Origin: Fistularia commersonii
Taxonomy: Eukaryota; Chordata; Actinopteri; Syngnathiformes; Fistulariidae
Reading direction: 5' to 3'
Length of the DNA stretch: 64,000 bases
NCBI GenBank assembly: GCA_037954325.1
Contig: JBBMNZ010000009.1
Coordinates: forward strand, 7,980,001 to 8,044,000
Shown: positions 1 to 11,148 of the stretch, piece after piece
Layout of the letters: the number at the start of each line of letters is the position of its first letter
Numbering within the stretch: position 1 is the first letter of the stretch
Program-made: the position numbers and the translations under genes
Notes under the pieces: generated by a model
Database searches by the model: none
The model's input: the letters and a program-made list of their open reading frames with translations, nothing else
What the model was told of the DNA's origin: nothing

Positions 1-1494
1 TTCACTCATTATTGCAAATTTTGAGTCAATTTTCCTGGTAAATGTCGGGTAATTTTCTTGTTGTTTTCTCACCGAGGTAATTATTGGGCTGTTTCAGCCT
101 GTAGCCACTGGAGAATTCAATGAGTCCCCTGAGTCAATGCAAACTCTACCTGAAACTATAACCACTTTCTATGTTGAAAACAGAGGCAGACAGACAATAG
201 GGGATAATGTGTGCAGGCACTGAGCGATTTGGCTTAAAATCCATAGTCTATTTATTGTGTTAATCTATTTTTTTAAGGAAACCATAAAAGATGAAATAAC
301 TGTATTATGGGCAGCATATCACAGCACTTTGAACTACCATTACAACCTTAATATCTTTATACCCCGTAACTGTCATGTCACATTCGAAATACCTTCGCTT
401 TTTTAACGTCCTTATGGCTGTCACTGGGTCTTGTGCTGTCCAAAGCGCCACATACATTTCACCATTGATACTGCAAGGTGTTACCAGTGGCACAGCCCTT
501 TTTTCTATTCAAACTGATTATTTGTTGATTTTTTGATTATTTATGGAAGCACGCCATTGTTAGCATGCATGCATTTACAGTGACTATTTCCAACCTGGAA
601 TTGTATTTACATGTGAGGAACCAATAGTAAATTCAACTTTCAAAGGAATAAATGCAACATGACGCTGTACAGTCTATATAGCCTACAGAAAACCTACTAT
701 CTTACTGACAGCAATTTAAAGATGCGTCAGAGTACCAGCCTTGACATTTGATTAACCACAATCCCAACAGTCCATTCTGGACTGTTATAAAACAACTGCT
801 GCAACCACTGAGTGTAGGTTAAATGTCATTCATTGACAGTTTCCTCAAAGCCTATTGGAAGGGTGGTAAACATACAGGCTCCATCATAGAAGTCCACTGC
901 CAATTCACTACTCCAATCAACCGCAAGTAACAAGTAATCACTAGTTTTTACTATTATAAATTAACATTATCTGTACGTATGATATTTGGCAATCTTTAAA
1001 CATCAAAATTAGGATCAGCTGCAGTTTCAATAAATACTTTGCTTGGTATTGTTGCAAAAATATAATTAGTAATACATTCAAAAAACACTGACTGACTTTG
1101 AATAACAGTGATTTTGGTCAGTAACGCGAAAACTTGACCATAATGTTTGGTGGCGATAGAGGGGTGAAGAAATCATAACCATGCAAGCTAATATCTCAAG
1201 TGTGTCTCAATATATAGTAATGAGAATAAAATGAAAAGTCTTAATCCAGAGTTTTAATATTCTTCTTTCTCATTATTTATCAATCTATTTAGAGTTAATT
1301 TGTTGTTGCCAAGCCTTATGCTCTATGAATAGATATTTGATTGTTGAAGTCTTTGTGTGCTGTGTGTGATTGCTCAGACAATCATGAAACAAATCAGAGG
1401 TGGGACAACACAAACACACGTGAAATTAATGGCAGCGATAACAGAATAGCAGCTAAGCTGATGATATGAGCCTTTGAGGGGCTCAGACAATTAC
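1..1494 (-). other. olfm1: olfm1 intron downstream of exon M (partial)
   Basis: Non-coding AT-rich sequence following the splice donor of the shared olfm1 exon M. I looked for antisense copies of the expected next exons (the start of the long Z form, containing a stretch like EVQNLTSVLNELQ) and saw none, so those exons lie outside the window. No convincing Y-type short terminal exon could be picked out. Intron identity is inferred from the donor at 1494; no repeat or RNA gene is recognisable here. Confidence 0.75.
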
Positions 1495-1650
1495 CTTGTA
1501 TTGCTTGGCAATGTTCTGCTTGTGATTCTCCTCCACCTGCCTGAACTTGGTCTCCAGACCGCGAAGCTGGACCTCCATCTTCTCCACATACTGCAGGTCC
1601 CTCTGGGTTCGCTGGTCCAACACTTGGATGGATTGGGTCATGTTCTGGAC
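1495..1650 (-). CDS. olfm1: olfm1 shared exon M (coiled-coil segment of noelin)
   Basis: This 156-nt exon encodes 52 residues beginning VQNMTQSIQVLDQRTQRDLQ and ending ENHKQNIAKQYK. It is bounded by an acceptor (CCCTAG on the minus strand, AG at 1652-1651) and a donor (GTAATT starting at 1494); both boundaries are phase 0. The segment is the alpha-helical coiled-coil part of olfactomedin 1, the secreted neural glycoprotein whose N-terminal region mediates disulphide-linked oligomerisation. Heptad-like spacing of hydrophobic residues runs through most of it, and NMT at residues 3-5 is an N-glycosylation sequon. It matches the mammalian pancortin M part closely, with conservative changes. If the donor were not used, the frame would continue for three residues (VIV) and stop, so intron retention would give a short protein. 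Identification is by recall of the family. Confidence 0.95.
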
Positions 1651-2591
1651 CTAGGGTGCATATGAACATCTTGAAGTGAAACCAATATAGAAATGTCATT
1701 TAACTTACAGGCATTCAAATTGAAGCTTCCCATATGTGAATGAGGCTTGGTTTTTGTCTTCCAATTGGGAATCCTTTGTGTGTGTACGTGCTGTCTTCAA
1801 TTGGCACATACTGGTAAAAAAATAAGTCAAATGTGAAAAAATGTATGTATGCCCACAAAAAAAAAAATTGAAGAAAAAGTTTGAGATGATTGTGCGATTT
1901 GATTTAAAAGTGGCTTGAAATGCCATTTAAAAGCGCATTTCCGATCTCAACTCCTGCTACCAAGCTGATGGTTTTAATTTACTCAATCTTGCAAAAAAAC
2001 CTGCTTTGAATAATAAAGCAATCGAGGCTTTCACTCCACACTTCATATACTTATGTATGTCATGTATATACATATACATATACATATATGTCGATAAGTA
2101 AAGCAGCAGATGTTCATGTCTAAAAGCTGAAATAATCAGGAAACCTCATAAACACCCGTCTTTTGTCCTCGGGAAATATCTGTTGGCGTCTGATGAATTT
2201 TTGACAGCTGTTGAATCCCACTTGTTTGTGGGATTATCTCTTTTATTCAAAACACCTCTGTTAGCTGACACAAGCCCGTTGCGCAAATGATCTTAGCACC
2301 AAATCTGCAGGGAGGGGGCCTAGCTACGTGGTTGAACATGCTGCTTTGGATACGCGCATCGCGACAGAAACTCAGTGATAGCAAGAGTAAAAGCGGCCTC
2401 CCACAGGTCCCTGTTGGGTTTCCAAGGAGCTCATTAGAGTATGATCCCCGCTCTTTTCTGATGGGTGATCGGTGGACCACAAAGAGACTTAACTGCTGTG
2501 TGTTGTGAGCCTGCCGCTGTGTGTAAATCTGAAGTTGGTTACCTTTGGCAATATATGACTTTGTAAGGGTCATGAGTTAAATGGTAATTAC
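1651..2591 (-). other. olfm1: olfm1 intron between exon 2 and exon M
   Basis: The 941-nt intron runs from donor GTAATTACC (first base 2591) to the acceptor AG at 1652-1651. It is AT-rich, with a poly-A/T run near 1857-1868 and an alternating CATATA tract near 2058-2090. No exon-like open frame with family similarity was seen. Confidence 0.85.
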
Positions 2592-2741
2592 CTTCTCTAA
2601 CAGCTGCCTCAGTTGTTTGGTGCGGGCATCCCTTGAACACATGGACTGCTGCGGCGCCACCACAGTACAGACACACCTTCCCTCGCTATCCTGCGCCGAA
2701 CTGTATACCTGCCACGATTCCTCTGGGTTTGCCGGCAACAC
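2592..2741 (-). CDS. olfm1: olfm1 shared exon 2 (noelin N-terminal cysteine segment)
   Basis: This 150-nt exon encodes 50 residues, starting VLPANPEESWQVYSSAQDSE and ending in KQLRQLLEK. Splice sites are canonical: acceptor CTCCAG (AG at 2743-2742) and donor GTAATT (first base 2591), both phase 0, so it joins in frame to exon A or exon B upstream and to exon M downstream. It is the start of the part common to all olfm1 isoforms. It carries the cysteine-rich motif GRCVCTVVAPQQSMC, whose cysteines (residues 23, 25 and 35 of the exon) are used in olfactomedin-1 for inter-subunit disulphide bonding. The match to vertebrate OLFM1 is near-complete (human has VLPTNPEESWQVYSSAQDS). The protein is secreted and acts extracellularly on neurons and neural crest. 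Confidence 0.96.
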
Positions 2742-4041
2742 CTGGAGACATATAGAACAGATAAATGATGGAAAACATCTGCCAAACTGGGATGCTGGAA
2801 AAAAAATAGAGGGGAGGGGAAATAAAACGTCTCCAGCGCAAGCATTTCAAATGTCAGAACAACATTAATCCGGTTTTAGTTTTCCGGTTTCAGGTCAGTC
2901 ACACCTCACCGAAGAGATCGCTTTACTGCTTTTCACGCTTTTTTTTAAGAGTATTGCGTGTCTTTGATGCTGAATCTGTTGCATCACATCTGGACACTGG
3001 GGACTACCAGGCTCCACCCCGCCACCCCACCCCCCACCCCCGTGTTAAAACAACACAGTGGCAACCAATAGAGACAGCTGGTGCTATTATTCTATTGGAC
3101 CTGCAGATGCTGAGTGCTGCTGAGTGTAAATTGCAATGTGTTGGTGGGGAGGAGGGAGGAAGCGAGGGGGAGAGGGGGGAAAGATAGTCAAGAGAGAGAG
3201 AGAGAGACAGAGAGAAAGGGATAGAGAGAATTTTCAATACACTGGATTAAGAAAAAAAATCTTTGACTTGCTCTTGAAGGATTTTGAAAATTCCACAGAG
3301 ATATTCAAGACGTGAGACAACATGACTTTACGTAAAAGGGGCATTCAGCAGACGTCAGCCAGATGCACCGGTCTCCAGCAAAGGGAGCACTGAGCAGACA
3401 AAGAAGCACCTAAATTCAGTGTCTCTATGTCCTTCAGCATTCTTCAGTCTGCACTACCACACCACACACACTGCAAAACCTTGCAGAACACACACACTTA
3501 ACTATTCACTCCACCTTCAATTCCAAAAGCACCAGCTCGTGGCATCCTCAATTCAAATTCCTTTAATTGTCGCCTAATTTTCCTGCTTTCATATCTCAGA
3601 GCTGTGCGCCCCTTGAAAACTCCACAACCTTCACCTGCCCCAGACCAGATGCGATAGTGGATGTAGCCCGGAAATCTGACAACAGACCGACGGGAAACAA
3701 AGAAGCACACCACTCCTGAATATAAAGCAGCACCTTGGCTTCATGTGCCTCCTGTTATTCGACAGTCACCTGACACTCCCTCAGGAACATACAGTGGCAA
3801 GCTTTTAAATCTCCTTTCTAACAGTGCTGATGTTGTGGAGAGAAGTCCTCCGGGTGTGATGAAGGGACAGTTGGATGGAGCACCATCAAATTGCCATCTG
3901 TAATACATTCCCTCCTATTTTTTTTTCCCCAACTTTTGCATCACACTGAAGCTTTTAAGCACAATAGTCATGTCACTGCATCGCTCGACATTTACCGCCC
4001 CAGTAGGAGGAGGAGGAGGAGGGTGAAACTTGCACACTTAC
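2742..4041 (-). other. olfm1: olfm1 intron between exon B and exon 2
   Basis: The intron runs from donor GTAAGTGT (first base 4041) to the acceptor before exon 2. It contains a purine-rich (GA)n tract at about 3190-3222, a T-rich run near 3908-3917, and a (GGA)n-like tract on the plus strand at about 4004-4022 just inside the donor. No additional coding exon was recognised. Confidence 0.85.
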
Positions 4042-4191
4042 TCCTGTGCTCCGGTCTGGGTACCCTCCCTGCGCCGCCGTGAGCTTGGTAGTATTGAGCC
4101 CCACCAGAGAGGGGAGGGTCTGCGACATCCAGTTGGTTATCATCGCCATGGTGCTGAGCACGACGCCGATCTTCAGCAAAGGCACCGACAT
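4042..4191 (-). CDS. olfm1: olfm1 alternative first coding exon B (BMZ/BMY isoforms)
   Basis: The exon encodes 50 residues: MSVPLLKIGVVLSTMAMITN, then a short segment ending GYPDRSTG, followed by a canonical phase-0 donor GTAAGT at 4041. It matches the N terminus of the B isoforms of vertebrate olfactomedin 1 (human MSVPLLKIGVVLSTMAMITNW...DRSTG) and would continue with VLPANPEE of exon 2. The hydrophobic stretch at residues 4-19 acts as signal sequence or N-terminal anchor. NTT at residues 33-35 is a sequon. The frame stays open for at least ten codons upstream, but the codon at 4221 is TTG; the ATG at 4191 is the first ATG in this stretch and the one conserved in the family. It lies inside the first intron of A-type transcripts. 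Confidence 0.95.
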
Positions 4192-4760
4192 CTCTGCGTT
4201 CTGCTCGGGACTTTTACTCAAGTCGTCTTCATTCTACGGACTCCGGAGAGAAGCATGGAACGGGTGCCATGGTGCCCAGAGCAGCTTGTTGTTGTTTCAG
4301 CCGGGATTTCGGTTCGGCATGTCTTTTTTTGGACATCTCCAACAAAGCGGCGGCTGCTGGACGCGGTGGCTACGATCGAGGCTGGAAAGGTCGAGGGAGT
4401 GTCAACCTTTGCTCTTGCAGAAGGTGCGAGGAAGATGAGGTTTGGATCGAGAGCAGATTTCGGACAGGTCCTCTCTCTTTGCGCTCCCTCACACTTCTGC
4501 CTCTCCGGTGCCCGTTACTATTGCGTTCACGCCCGTCGGTCCGCCTCCTGCCTTGGTGCGCCGTCAGATTAACTTCTACTGACTACACACACGCACGTAC
4601 GCACGCACACACGCTGCTCCAAATGGATGAGAGGAGGGAAGTAGGAGGTACTACGGATCTATCTATATCTCCAGACGCAATGATGTCAGCCAAGTTGGGG
4701 TCCGTTCACGGGGGGGGATCACGCTTTTATCACCCATCACCCACGAAACCTCCCTGCATT
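4192..4760 (-). promoter_or_regulatory. 5' flank and probable promoter of the olfm1 B isoforms
   Basis: Sequence immediately upstream of exon B is noticeably richer in G+C and CpG than the surrounding intron, especially about 4050-4570, as expected for a 5'UTR/CpG-type promoter. A CRE-like octamer TGATGTCA (one base from TGACGTCA) sits at 4681-4688 and an alternating CACG/ACGC purine-pyrimidine tract at about 4584-4615. No clear TATA box was assigned. The transcription start is not visible; promoter status is inferred from position and composition. Confidence 0.5.
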
Positions 4761-7700
4761 CTGATTTTAGACCGGGTCATTTGTTTGGCAAACAACAAAT
4801 CTCCTCTTGCTTCGAAAAATTAAAAAATCCTATATTAATTTCACAAATCAGGCTTGAATGCAGTTTTTTTTGGGGGGTGGGGGGTTATTTGATTTACTGC
4901 TGGGGTTTTGGATGCTGTCAGCACAAACGGAGAGAGGAGGGTTTGATCCGTGTGACTATAGCTCCATCGTGCGGCGTCAGAGGAAAACGGAGAGTAAAAT
5001 GCAAATGAGCCAAACCATTTAGTGCGTACCAACTTGAAAATGCTAAATTAAAAAAAAACACACATTAAAATGTCACTTTAAAATTAAATATCCATTTTGA
5101 GTTACATTCATTCTATTTTTTTTTGTTTAAGGCAAATACACCTACGTTTAGCAACCAACAGTTAGTGTTGCATTTTTTTTTGTTTGGAACCGTCCACTAA
5201 AAAGAATCCTATCATTTATTGAAGACAATAAGTAGTCTGCGTTCGAAATGACAAATAATTAATTTGCCTGAGTCTGTGTGTCTCCATATAGGCTCATACT
5301 CTACCTCAATGGGCAAAACTGCAGTCCTACATGATACATGAAGTTTCCAAGAATAGCAAATAGCAAAAGTGGTTCTGTGCCCACAAAATATATCTGCTGG
5401 CTCGCTGTAATGGATTTTTCTAGTAAAAACTCAAAGTCGGGTGTGGGGCGGTGCACTGGTGCACTGCCATATTTCTCTCTTGCTCTCTGTGTTTCTGTAT
5501 GACCTCTGTGCTCTGAGATCGGTGAGATGCATCAGCAGGGGTCACCTCACGGCTGTGGGCTGGACAGTCCACTGTTCTGTAACAATGTGCAGCTCAGTGA
5601 ACCGCAATGTTCAATAGAGGCAATAAAAAGTCTGCATGATTTTTGACTCAAATTAACCTAGAGTTCAGGGTGTAGACGAACCTGGAGAAACACACCAACA
5701 AGGTCACAGAATACTCTAATGAATAGATTCAACTCCCTAGCCACAGTCACAATACAAAGAAAATCCAGAGAAAAGCTGTTTGACATGCATTTCACTAGAG
5801 AACAAATGTTTTGTTTATTCCCCTACTCACACACTTAGTGCACAAGGCAAAAAGTCTTCAGTAAGTAGCCAAATTTCCCATTTCCACTTCACAAAGCACT
5901 ACCATATGCAAATATTCAGTTTCTCTGTTTCCCTCTCCTGCTATCACCTTGTTGCTTAACTAGTCTCACTGAATAATGAATAGTTCCCAACCCAGCTGTC
6001 AATCATGCTCATGGTTTGCAATTCAGCTCAACTTCAGCTAAGTTTGTCATGAAAAATTGGATTGATTTTTTTTTTTTTTTTTGCTTTGTTTCATTTAGGT
6101 AAAAAAAATTCAGGTTTCACTGAAAAAAGAAAATGTTTCAAATGAGATCACACACAGCAGTATAGATGCAGATATTTTGCATATGTAAAGGAAGTGCCTT
6201 TTTTTTTGCAGTGATTACTTAAGGACGAAACCTTAATATGTGCAGATTTAAATTCATTTGCATGGTATTGTTTAAAATGCATGTACATTGTATCAAGTGA
6301 AACAGGTTTCCATGGGGGCGCTGTTTTGTCAGGTGCTTTGGGGGGGATGCTGTACAGCGTGGTCCTGCAGCGATGGGGTTGCCACAAGGTGACAAACAGA
6401 TGCAGTTCTGCTGAGGCTGCTTGCTGCTCACCCACCGACCAGAAGCCGAATGTTTCAACAGTGAATGAGGGTGGAATGAGGCGAAAGAGCAAGATAGGGC
6501 TGACAATAAGGCGCTTCTTTGTTTGCTTGCCAGATGCTTAGAAAATTACCTGTACTGTTAATGCAGTCATTAGTGGAGAGGTTAATTCAGCAACAGAGGT
6601 CAATGCCATTTTACCTAGAAAGCCTATTGTGTAATTTTCTGGCGATAAGAAGGCTTCCACTCATATTTCTGGACAATTCTCTCACATGTAGGGGGTGAGA
6701 TGGGGTAAAATGTACAGATACAATACAAAACCTGTTGGTGTTGCTTTTCTTCTGTGTGCAGGCAGGCAGGCGACAACTATTGACTTACCTTCAAAGAGAT
6801 GACACACTCACAGGCCGTGAAAGAAAGGATGTCACTGTAATGCGGCCCTGACCCGCACCACGCAGGACTCCAACTGACTGTCATGAAAACCCAAAGTAAA
6901 ACACGTGCAACCGTCTTCTCCCCCCGACGGCTTCCATCAATCAGTGCAAATAGCCCCATTGTTCAATTGTGTCAGCATTTCTGTGCACTCAGCCGTTATG
7001 CCGCTGTCCATTTAAAATTATAGGCTTAACATTCCCCGTCAATGTAGAGAGACAACATCGTGCAAGTGATAACTGTGTATGAGGTTGTAGCATTGACAAA
7101 ATTGCAAATCATCTCACATGAATGTCAAAACCAAGACGCTGCTCTTTGAATAAAAAATGCCCCACTCAAAGCCTGTTGGCATTCCTCATAAATTTGCCCA
7201 AATCAATCACCTATCTCCGGCACATTTTACTGTCACTTGGGCTGGAGCGTATAATAGATGAATTTATTCACGTATCTTTTGTTTATTTTTGTTTATTCCC
7301 CTGTGTCTCCAACTATTAACCACAGTCGGATACACACACACCGTTAAAGCCCATGAAATACGATGCTTATTTTCATAAAGGTTAATTAAATAACCCCCCC
7401 CCCCCCCCCAACCCAGGGGTTTTGGGGCCTGGTAATAAACACTGTACACCTCAGTGATACTGTTGATGTGATTCTATAAAAGCTAAAATGCAGTGCTATT
7501 ATGCAGCAATTAGCCTCTGAGACAGCAGGGACTAGTTCCAGCGGCCAAGAAATTGTTTACTGGCTTTGCATTACTGGACTAGATGTTCCCTTCCCCTCAC
7601 ATAGGAAACAGCGTGTCTCACTGTGGTCATGGAGCATGCTCACAACACCTCCTGACAGGAATGGCTATGGACTAAGGAGCTGGGATTTCAGCAGCTACCC

Positions 7701-8188
7701 ATAAGTGAGAAGAAATGGTGTTTAATGCCTATATGTAGAGAGAGGGGGAGGGGAGAGGGAGAAAGAGAGATGGAGAGAGAGAGAGAGAGAGATGGGCAGT
7801 ACGTACAGCATAGGTCCATCATTGTATATTTCTCATTTATTTATTATCTTAATCTGATAATTTGCTATAGAGGGAAATGGCAGCCCATGTGATATCCTCC
7901 CCACACTTGGACCCCCTTCAACCCCGGCGGTAAAGATGCTGATGAGAGCTTTACCGGATCTGTCCGCGCCCGTCAAGCACAATGTATTCATCATGTAATC
8001 CCATCCGTTAATCTGTTTAAGAGGGAGGAAGAGGGCTAGATCACCGGGGCTCCCTTAGATGCGAGGTAACCGGGTAATCTGGCGGCGGATCTGGAGCCAA
8101 TCAATCACAGCTGCTATGTTTTGTTTTGGTTTAGGGGCTTTTTTTTAATATAAATTCGGGAAGCGAAAATGGCGTGAAAGACACCTAC
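4761..8188 (-). other. olfm1: olfm1 first intron for A transcripts, distal part
   Basis: Sequence between exon A and the exon B promoter. It is mostly AT-rich with simple tracts: poly-T around 6068-6082, poly-C at 7394-7409, and (GA)n at 7741-7792. Around 6300-6540 the sequence is more complex and G+C-richer, but the reading frames there match nothing I recognise. No mobile element of clear family was seen. It could hold neural enhancers; that is inference only. Confidence 0.7.
7741..7792. repeat. (GA)n purine tract
   Basis: Imperfect GA/GGA repeat inside the A-isoform first intron. It is homopurine on the plus strand and could form triplex DNA; nothing else can be said. Confidence 0.85.
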
Positions 8189-8254
8189 TTGGGTGAGTTC
8201 TGTGCCCATGAAGACGAGGAGAATGAGAGTCAGGAGCTTGCTCGCAGGCTGCAT
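8189..8254 (-). CDS. olfm1: olfm1 alternative first coding exon A (AMZ/AMY isoforms, signal peptide)
   Basis: The 66-nt coding part encodes MQPASKLLTLILLVFMGTEL plus TQ (22 residues), followed by a phase-0 donor GTAGGT whose first base is 8188. It is a classic cleavable signal peptide and matches the vertebrate OLFM1 A start (human MQPASKLLTLILLVLMGTEL) almost exactly; spliced to exon 2 it gives TQ-VLPANPEE. The start ATG has a purine at -3. Because A and B exons splice to the same exon 2, this locus uses two promoters to make secreted isoforms with different N termini. The exon is far too short to stand out as an open reading frame; it was found by looking for the family's signal peptide upstream of exon B. 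Confidence 0.94.
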
Positions 8255-8770
8255 CTCTTGCCTCCGGTGTGTGTGTGAGGACCAGCGGTCTCACATGCAG
8301 ATCGAGTCCCTTCGCGTCCTCCCGCACGGCGGTCCTTTTCCTCCCGGGGTCTCTCTTCGCCTTTAGAGTCGCCTTATTTCCCCCCCTTTTTTTTGTTTAT
8401 ATCCCCCCCCACCCTCAGCAACCAAGTAGCAGAAAACGACCGATCTGTTTCACTGAATTGTCTCTGTGCATATTCATCGCATCCGTGCAGCGCCGTGCCG
8501 TGCCTGCCTCTCCCCCACCGGCGGTCTCCGTGCCCGCACACTTATTTATCGCCGTCGTGGACGGGCTGCGGTTAGCATCGGCTTTTCAGGACTGACGTGC
8601 CGGCGACGACGTACACGCGGCGATAAACCCCGCACTCGGATATTGGCAAAAGTTTACGTCCCCGCCTCGAGCAGCCGCGGAGCTCTCGGTGAGAAAAAAA
8701 AAAAAAAAAAAAAAAAAAGAGTGTGACGGCACCCCCCACCCCCACCCACGTCCACGGCGCACAAAACGGA
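8255..8770 (-). promoter_or_regulatory. CpG-rich 5'UTR/promoter of olfm1 A isoforms
   Basis: Directly upstream of exon A the DNA is rich in CpG and G+C (about 8270-8690 and 8725-8790), in sharp contrast with the AT-rich intergenic DNA beyond. This is the usual look of a CpG-island promoter of a developmental gene. TGACGTG at about 8593-8599 is a half-CRE type site. A 25-bp A/T homopolymer (8694-8718) splits the island. The start site and exact extent are not determinable by eye. Confidence 0.6.
8694..8718. repeat. 25-bp poly(A) tract inside the CpG-rich promoter
   Basis: Uninterrupted A run (T on the transcribed-sense strand) in the middle of GC-rich DNA upstream of exon A. It may be a nucleosome-excluding promoter element or the decayed tail of a small retro-insertion. 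Confidence 0.9.
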
Positions 8771-9083
8771 AGTTGCATCGCGGGGAGAGGGATGTTTAAA
8801 CTGGCGATCTGCAGATCGACGAGTGTCTCCCCATAAAAACACAAACTATAAGTTCATCGTGGATAAATGTAATGCTCATCAGTGCAACAGTAAAAACCGA
8901 TTTGCTTCGATAGTTTAATGAGAGATACTTTGTTTTGTGGGAGTTTAAATAGAATCCATGCGTCCACCTGAGGCACACTGTGAACATGAAATATTCTGAC
9001 AAAGTTCCCACGTGGAGCACTGGAGTTTTGTTCTAAAAACAAGAATGAATAAATAAATTAATGAATTAATCCCGAACCTTGAG

Positions 9084-9138
9084 GTTATTATTATTATTAT
9101 TATTATCATTATTATTATTATTGTTGTTGTTGTTGTTA
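9084..9138. repeat. (ATT)n/(GTT)n trinucleotide microsatellite
   Basis: Tandem ATT units interrupted once by ATC, passing into GTT units at the right end. It lies upstream of the olfm1 A promoter. Confidence 0.95.
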
Positions 9139-9202
9139 TATTTTTTTAGATTATATATTATCAGTACTATTAATTTTGTTGTTATCATAGTTACAATTTC
9201 AA

Positions 9203-9625
9203 GCACAGTGGTTAATGCTTCTGCCTCTCAGCAAGTCACTTGTGTCTTTTTGTCGTCACCAAATAATAGCTCGGATGGATCCCAGCACCCCCATGACCCT
9301 GAGTGTGGGATAGGCTGTATATCATACCCTAAGCACTAAGGACCCTGGCTTGATTCTGGAAGGGGACCTTCCCTTGTTGAATTTGAATGTTCTCTCTGTG
9401 TATGCGTGGGTTTCCTCCCACAGTCCAAAAACGTGCAGCAGGTTCATTGGAAAAATTGGGAACATTTACTCAAATGAGTGAGTTAGTGAATGGTTGTCTG
9501 TCTGTATATGTGTCCCTGACCAGTCCAGGTTGTACCCCGCCTCTCGCCTGATGACAGCTGGGATAGGTTGCAGCATCCCCGCGACCCTGAGTGCAGGATA
9601 AGCGGTAGAAGATGGATGGATTTAT
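9203..9625 (+). mobile_element. Fish LINE/SINE-type retroelement copy with LINE-like 3' tail
   Basis: The copy begins near AGCACAGTGGTTAATGC, contains the hallmarks GTGGGTTTCCTCCCACAGTC and TGTACCCCGCCTCTCGCC, and ends GGATAAGCGGTAGAAGATGG followed by ATGGA. This series of motifs is a very abundant fish repeat whose tail resembles L2/CR1-type LINE ends. A partly duplicated tail-like motif (CACCCCCATGACCCTGAGTG) occurs inside near 9287-9306, so the copy may be compound. Its 3' tail is shared with the LINE at 27.0-28.6 kb. It has no coding capacity. Confidence 0.75.
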
Positions 9626-10849
9626 TTATCTATTTTTGAATGGCTTGAAGTTTATTATTGTAAATCAGTCGAAGTGATAAGTGACTTAGGAAAGTCTCTA
9701 TGCTCTCCTTATAAGAAACTGATAGTATCCTGATATAACTATTCCAAAACAGTCCAGGAAATCCTTTTATTGTATAACAAGTAAACTAGTGAGTAGCAAA
9801 AAGCTAACTACTTTCTGTAGGTTGTGATTTAGAAAAATCCCTCGATTTTTGTGAGTGACAACCCAAACATTGTTGGCAGCAGAAATATATAATGTCACAC
9901 GCTGCCTTACCCTGCAAAATCAGAATCTATTGTCATGGAATTACCATTTAACAATACAACTACAAACTGTAATAGCCACAAACCAACACAAAACTATCTT
10001 AATAATGTGGACATAGTTGATACTGTTTTTTGCTCTGTGGTATAGTAATAACATACATAAAGTGGAAAACTGGTTAAAACAACCAGAGACCACTTTATTG
10101 AAATATTTGACAAATGCAAAGCATGTTAACGGATGAAAATGACCCAGAGGCTATACCTGCCTCAAAGTGGCACCATCAATATACAGCTAAAAAAACATGT
10201 AAAGATACAATAGCACTCATAACACTGCGTAGTATCTTACACCACCTAAAACTACTATTGATTTATAGAATTACATAAGACCATTTGAAAAAGTAAGCGT
10301 GGGGGGGAAGCAGTGCTCGTTGTGTAGTGTATTATACAGATAATGCCATCTATTCTTGTGACTGCAATGGACTTACTAAATGTAATACATTAATGTGTTT
10401 CATTTCTGAGTAAGAGTAAATTTTTTTACGTTCTGTATTCATACCTGACACTAGAGCTGAGTCATGGGATTCAGAATGTGTGGACTGCATTTCAGAGAGG
10501 GAACAGAGCAGGAGCCATTTCCTCACATGAGACTTGGTAAAGTCATAAAGTCAAATAATTCAAGAAAGGAGGGAGGGCCATATAGATTGCTTATAAGGTT
10601 TGCTGTTCCTAGGGAAAAGACATATGGTAAAGTATTATTAAGATTCAGTGAACATTTAGAACCTCTGAAGAAATGAAGAGTCAGTCAGTTAAAGGAGGGC
10701 AAGAAAATAAATACAATACGAGTACTGATAAATAACATCATACATCATAGAATTACATTTGTGCCCATGGCCAGGCCAGAGGTGTATCTGTGCTACCACA
10801 ACCTCACGGTCTCACTTATTCGCACATGTCATGCTCTAACGCCATTGTC
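9626..10849. other. Intergenic, no gene seen
   Basis: AT-rich unique-looking sequence. Open frames of up to about 70 codons occur but have no recognisable similarity and no exon signals. Some of it may be decayed repeat. Confidence 0.6.
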
Positions 10850-11148
10850 TATTTTTATTTATTTTTTTAATCCTTGTTGGTGTCACTCCACTCACATCAT
10901 GATGTTTTTTGGAACTGATATTCTCACTCTGTTTCTGTTCTTATCCTTTTATCCTTGTTGTCATCATGGTTGTCTATTCTCTCGCTTGTTGTTCAATCTG
11001 CTGTCTATTTTTTTGTGGATGTTTCTGCTATCTTTGAATTGTCTCTTTTATTTATATTCATATTTATATTATTCTTATTTATTGATATTGCTATTGTTGG
11101 GCTGTTGTGACAAAGAATTGCCTCTATAGGGATCAGTAAAGTATACCT
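10850..11148 (+). mobile_element. Probable LINE 3'-end remnant
   Basis: A long pyrimidine-rich stretch ends in GTGACAAAGAATTGCC followed by GGGATCAGTAAAGTATA. This closely resembles the end of fish Rex/L2-type LINEs (typically TAATTTCCCC...GGGATxAATAAAGTAT). No reverse-transcriptase residues are readable upstream, so only the tail is supported. Family assignment is from memory and weak. Confidence 0.4.

Noticed and set aside
3973..4041. Continuation of the exon B reading frame past the donor (residues VSVQVSPSSSSSY...)
   Set aside because: It lies in the intron after a perfect GTAAGT donor, and the family protein continues into exon 2 (VLPxNPEESW) directly after DRSTG.
4192..4221. N-terminal extension of the B isoform upstream of the conserved Met
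   Set aside because: The upstream codon at 4221 is TTG, not ATG; the family start is the ATG at 4191.
4030..4823. Overlapping plus-strand frames of 130-184 codons opposite exon B and its promoter
   Set aside because: They arise from GC-rich DNA antisense to the olfm1 B first exon; no recognisable domain or splice logic.
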